DNA from: Promethearchaeota archaeon
Lineage (GTDB): Archaea > Asgardarchaeota > Lokiarchaeia > Sigynarchaeales > SOKP01
Direction of reading: 5' to 3'
Assembly (NCBI GenBank): GCA_014729315.1
Contig: WJKD01000218.1
Coordinates: forward strand, 1 to 16,637
DNA: 16,637 bases
The translations under genes and the position numbers were made by a program. Shown here piece after piece: positions 15,143 to 16,637 of this stretch (its first letter is position 1; each line of letters starts with the position of its first letter). Below the pieces are notes generated by a model. The model was not told the DNA's origin, ran no database searches, and worked only from the letters and a program-made list of their open reading frames with translations.

Positions 15143-15472
15143 ATGGAGATTACAGATCAGAACGTATTGGAAGTTTCCCCATTGGGTGGTGTTAGCTCTA
15201 ACTCGTTGAAAGTTGAATCAGACGGTCAACTAGAGCTCATAGCCAAAGCACTCTCTCACATTACCAAACGAAGAATTCTTTATCAGATTAAAGAAAAAGG
15301 GCTGGATGTGTCAAGAATCGCTGCCGATTTAGATATGACGGAAGCCAACATTTCAGCTCAAATTAAGAAACTTGAAGAGGCAGGATTAATTGAGTGTAGC
15401 TATAAAGCCGGACAACATGGAGTTAGAAAGATTAGCGAATTAAAGTATAAAAAGATAATAATAACCTTTTAA
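15143..15472 (+). CDS. ArsR-type winged-helix transcriptional regulator
   Basis: The 109-residue product has an N-terminal 30 polar residues, then a compact winged helix (about 31-100): LIAKALSHITKRRILYQIKEKG (helix 1 and turn), VSRIAADLDMTEANISAQIKKLEEAGLI (helix-turn-helix with recognition helix and wing start) and YKAGQHGVRKISEL (wing). No conserved metal-binding Cys pair of metal-sensing ArsR proteins is present (one Cys near residue 92), so it probably does not sense metals. It binds DNA as a likely dimer. The ATG at 15143 has no evident ribosome-binding site; an A-rich TATA-like stretch (GCATAAAAAAAT, near 15108) about 30 nt upstream suggests a leaderless or very short-leader mRNA. Targets are unknown; the acyl-CoA synthetase downstream is a candidate only by proximity. 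Confidence 0.85.
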   Translation: MEITDQNVLEVSPLGGVSSNSLKVESDGQLELIAKALSHITKRRILYQIKEKGLDVSRIAADLDMTEANISAQIKKLEEAGLIECSYKAGQHGVRKISELKYKKIIITF

Positions 15473-15520
15473 TTGATAATAAGACCCTGAGTATTATTCT
15501 CCATTCATGATAAACTTCCC

Positions 15521-15562
15521 TTGATGTAATACAGTTTCTCTTTTTTATTTTTTTTACATCAA
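15521..15562 (+). repeat. 9-bp inverted repeat with T-rich loop after the ArsR gene
   Basis: TTGATGTAA (15521-15529) and TTACATCAA (15554-15562) are perfect complements. The 24-nt loop contains T6 and T8 runs that could end the ArsR transcript. Confidence 0.45.
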
Positions 15563-15593
15563 TAAACCATTAATTAGATATTTTTGGTTTATT
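15561..15593 (+). repeat. 9-bp inverted repeat just before the small unknown gene
   Basis: AATAAACCA (15561-15569) and TGGTTTATT (15585-15593) are perfect complements with a 15-nt spacer. The right arm ends 4 nt before the ATG at 15598, and the left arm shares two bases with the previous repeat. It could be an operator or a translation-controlling hairpin. Confidence 0.45.
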
Positions 15594-15597
15594 TCAT

Positions 15598-15921
15598 ATG
15601 GTAACTTCAAAAAAAAAAATTTTTATGACAGAAGAAAAACAGACAGTATTTGAAAAGATTAAACCGCAAAATAAGGAATTAACATCAATCATCTCCCAAA
15701 TCCTCAATGTTTTAACGCATATTAAGATATATCCCGTAGGAGAAAGCAATTTAATAGTAGAAACGCTAAAAAATCCGAGGACGGATTATATTCCCATAGA
15801 GGAGATAGTGTATTATGCTTTAGGTGAGATGAAATTATCCAGAAAGCTTCTAAACAAACTTCACGAGTGGGCTGACGAGTGCGAACAGCAAGGATACGAT
15901 TATGTGAAACTTTCTTCTTAA
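15598..15921 (+). CDS. Small protein of unknown function
   Basis: This 107-residue, mainly helical soluble protein belongs to no family I recognise. Its core (about 10-105) is a charged N-terminal helix, a hydrophobic helix (LTSIISQILNVLTHI), a short strand-like part (YPVGESNLIVETL), then IPIEEIVYYALGEMKLSRKLLNKLHEWADECEQQGYDYVKL, which reads as two helices and could be a small interaction module. There are no catalytic motifs, signal peptide or membrane segment. Codon use and G at position 1 look genuine. The start is uncertain: between the ATG at 15598 and an ATG at 15625 lies an A11-T5 run prone to slippage, and the shorter version (98 residues) is equally possible. It lies 125 bp after the ArsR gene and 231 bp before the acyl-CoA synthetase. 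Confidence 0.7.
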   Translation: MVTSKKKIFMTEEKQTVFEKIKPQNKELTSIISQILNVLTHIKIYPVGESNLIVETLKNPRTDYIPIEEIVYYALGEMKLSRKLLNKLHEWADECEQQGYDYVKLSS

Positions 15922-16047
15922 TATTCTTTATTTTTTAAGTATAAGCGATTTAATTGTTGCGTCATTTAACTCTTCAAAATTTCGAATTGTTAAAGATTAC
16001 TGCTTTTCTCTATTTTTAAAACCAATTTTCGATTTTATTCTTTAAGG

Positions 16048-16059
16048 AAAATATATTTA
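16048..16059 (+). promoter_or_regulatory. TATA box of the acyl-CoA synthetase gene
   Basis: GGAAAATATATTTAA contains a good TATA box after a purine-rich BRE-like stretch. The start is predicted near 16080, with a leader of about 70 nt. Confidence 0.5.
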
Positions 16060-16152
16060 ATGCTAAAAACCCAACTATTATTGTATATTCAAAAGTTGAT
16101 TAAATAATTAATAAATCAATGTTTAGAAATCATTAAGATGTGATCTTAAAAC

Positions 16153-16637
16153 ATGACAGACGATGTAAAAACACCATGGTTGGACGACGAAATTTGGCCC
16201 GAAGGCGTGAAGAAGAACATCGATTACGAGGTGTACTCGCTTGGACAAATGCTTGAAAATACCGTAGAAGAATTTCCGGAATCAATAGCGATGACATTTG
16301 AAGGATGGTCTTGCACGTATCGAGAATTAAAAGCCTTAGTTGATAAATTTGCAGCGGCATTAGCTAAATTAGGAGTTAAGAAAGGAGATAAAATTGCTAT
16401 CGATGTGCCTAATATGCCTCAATTCGTAATAGCGTATTACGCAACGGTAAAATTGGGAGCTATTGTAAATCCGATTATTCCACTTCACAAATTTGTGGAG
16501 ATAGCTTATCAAGTAAACGATTCAGAGAGTAAAATATTAATAATTATGGATGCCCTTTACGAAGAATACTTGAAGGGTAAAGATCTTAGCAAGATGGAAA
16601 CTTTAGAACATGTAATTCTAACTGGATTGGACGAGTA
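16153..16637 (+). CDS. AMP-forming acyl-CoA synthetase, N-terminal part (3' truncated)
   Basis: The ATG at 16153 opens a frame that runs off the right edge after 161 codons. It matches the N-terminus of the ANL (AMP-binding) superfamily, long-chain fatty acid CoA ligase type: YSLGQMLENTVEEFPESIAMTF, then the helix YRELKALVDKFAAALAKLGVKKGDKIAI, then PNMPQFVIAYYATVKLGAIVNPIIPL and EIAYQVNDSESKILII. The ATP-binding TSGTTG-type motif and the later core motifs lie beyond the window, so the substrate cannot be judged. These enzymes activate carboxylic acids to acyl-AMP and then acyl-CoA. GTGATC (16140-16145), matching part of the anti-Shine-Dalgarno, precedes the start. A minus-strand reading at 16133-16360 is only its shadow. 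Confidence 0.9.
   Translation, partial: MTDDVKTPWLDDEIWPEGVKKNIDYEVYSLGQMLENTVEEFPESIAMTFEGWSCTYRELKALVDKFAAALAKLGVKKGDKIAIDVPNMPQFVIAYYATVKLGAIVNPIIPLHKFVEIAYQVNDSESKILIIMDALYEEYLKGKDLSKMETLEHVILTGLDE

Noticed and set aside
16133..16360. Minus-strand open frame at the right edge
   Set aside because: The plus strand here encodes a clear acyl-CoA synthetase N-terminus; the minus frame is its shadow.

Overview
The window looks like a chromosomal segment of an archaeon, most plausibly an Asgard archaeon of the Lokiarchaeia type. It is very AT-rich. It encodes an archaeal/eukaryotic TATA-binding protein, and its genes are preceded by TATA-like boxes rather than bacterial -35/-10 promoters. Its 3' ends are marked by oligo-T tracts. 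Several large Asn-rich right-handed beta-helix surface proteins carry archaeal-style signal peptides and C-terminal membrane anchors. The lineage call is inference from these traits; no rRNA is present.

Left part (1-7400): the end of a membrane-anchored beta-propeller-like surface protein; a possible 23-codon mini-gene; a convergent tRNA methyltransferase TrmO gene; then two paralogous NosD-like beta-helix surface proteins of about 654 and 1037 residues. The first has a cytoplasmic tail of about 107 residues. It is translationally coupled (4-nt overlap, strong Shine-Dalgarno) to a regulator with two or three winged helices, giving a surface-protein/regulator module. The three surface proteins share an acidic linker, then a membrane helix, then a basic end.

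Middle (7450-12440): TBP on the minus strand; a GPH-family sugar:cation symporter; a maltokinase-like sugar kinase; and a VOC-fold protein related to methylmalonyl-CoA epimerase. The symporter and kinase suggest uptake and ATP-dependent phosphorylation of a sugar, perhaps a disaccharide, but each seems to have its own promoter.

Right part (12480-16637): an amidohydrolase-2 family metal hydrolase or decarboxylase; a ribbon-helix-helix regulator with a perfect 8-bp inverted repeat in its own promoter; a stretch of about 880 bp without an intact gene; a small ArsR-type winged-helix regulator; an unrecognised small protein; and the N-terminal third of an acyl-CoA synthetase cut by the window edge.

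The most unexpected signal is in the long gap. One plus-strand frame (about 14431-15018) keeps strong coding periodicity through several in-frame stops, nearly all TAA, with no frameshift needed. It is most simply a decaying gene, but its pattern is unusual. Other points of interest are the surface-protein/regulator module, the cysteine and asparagine columns of the beta-helices, and several inverted repeats at promoters, whose chance expectation is not negligible in DNA this AT-rich.
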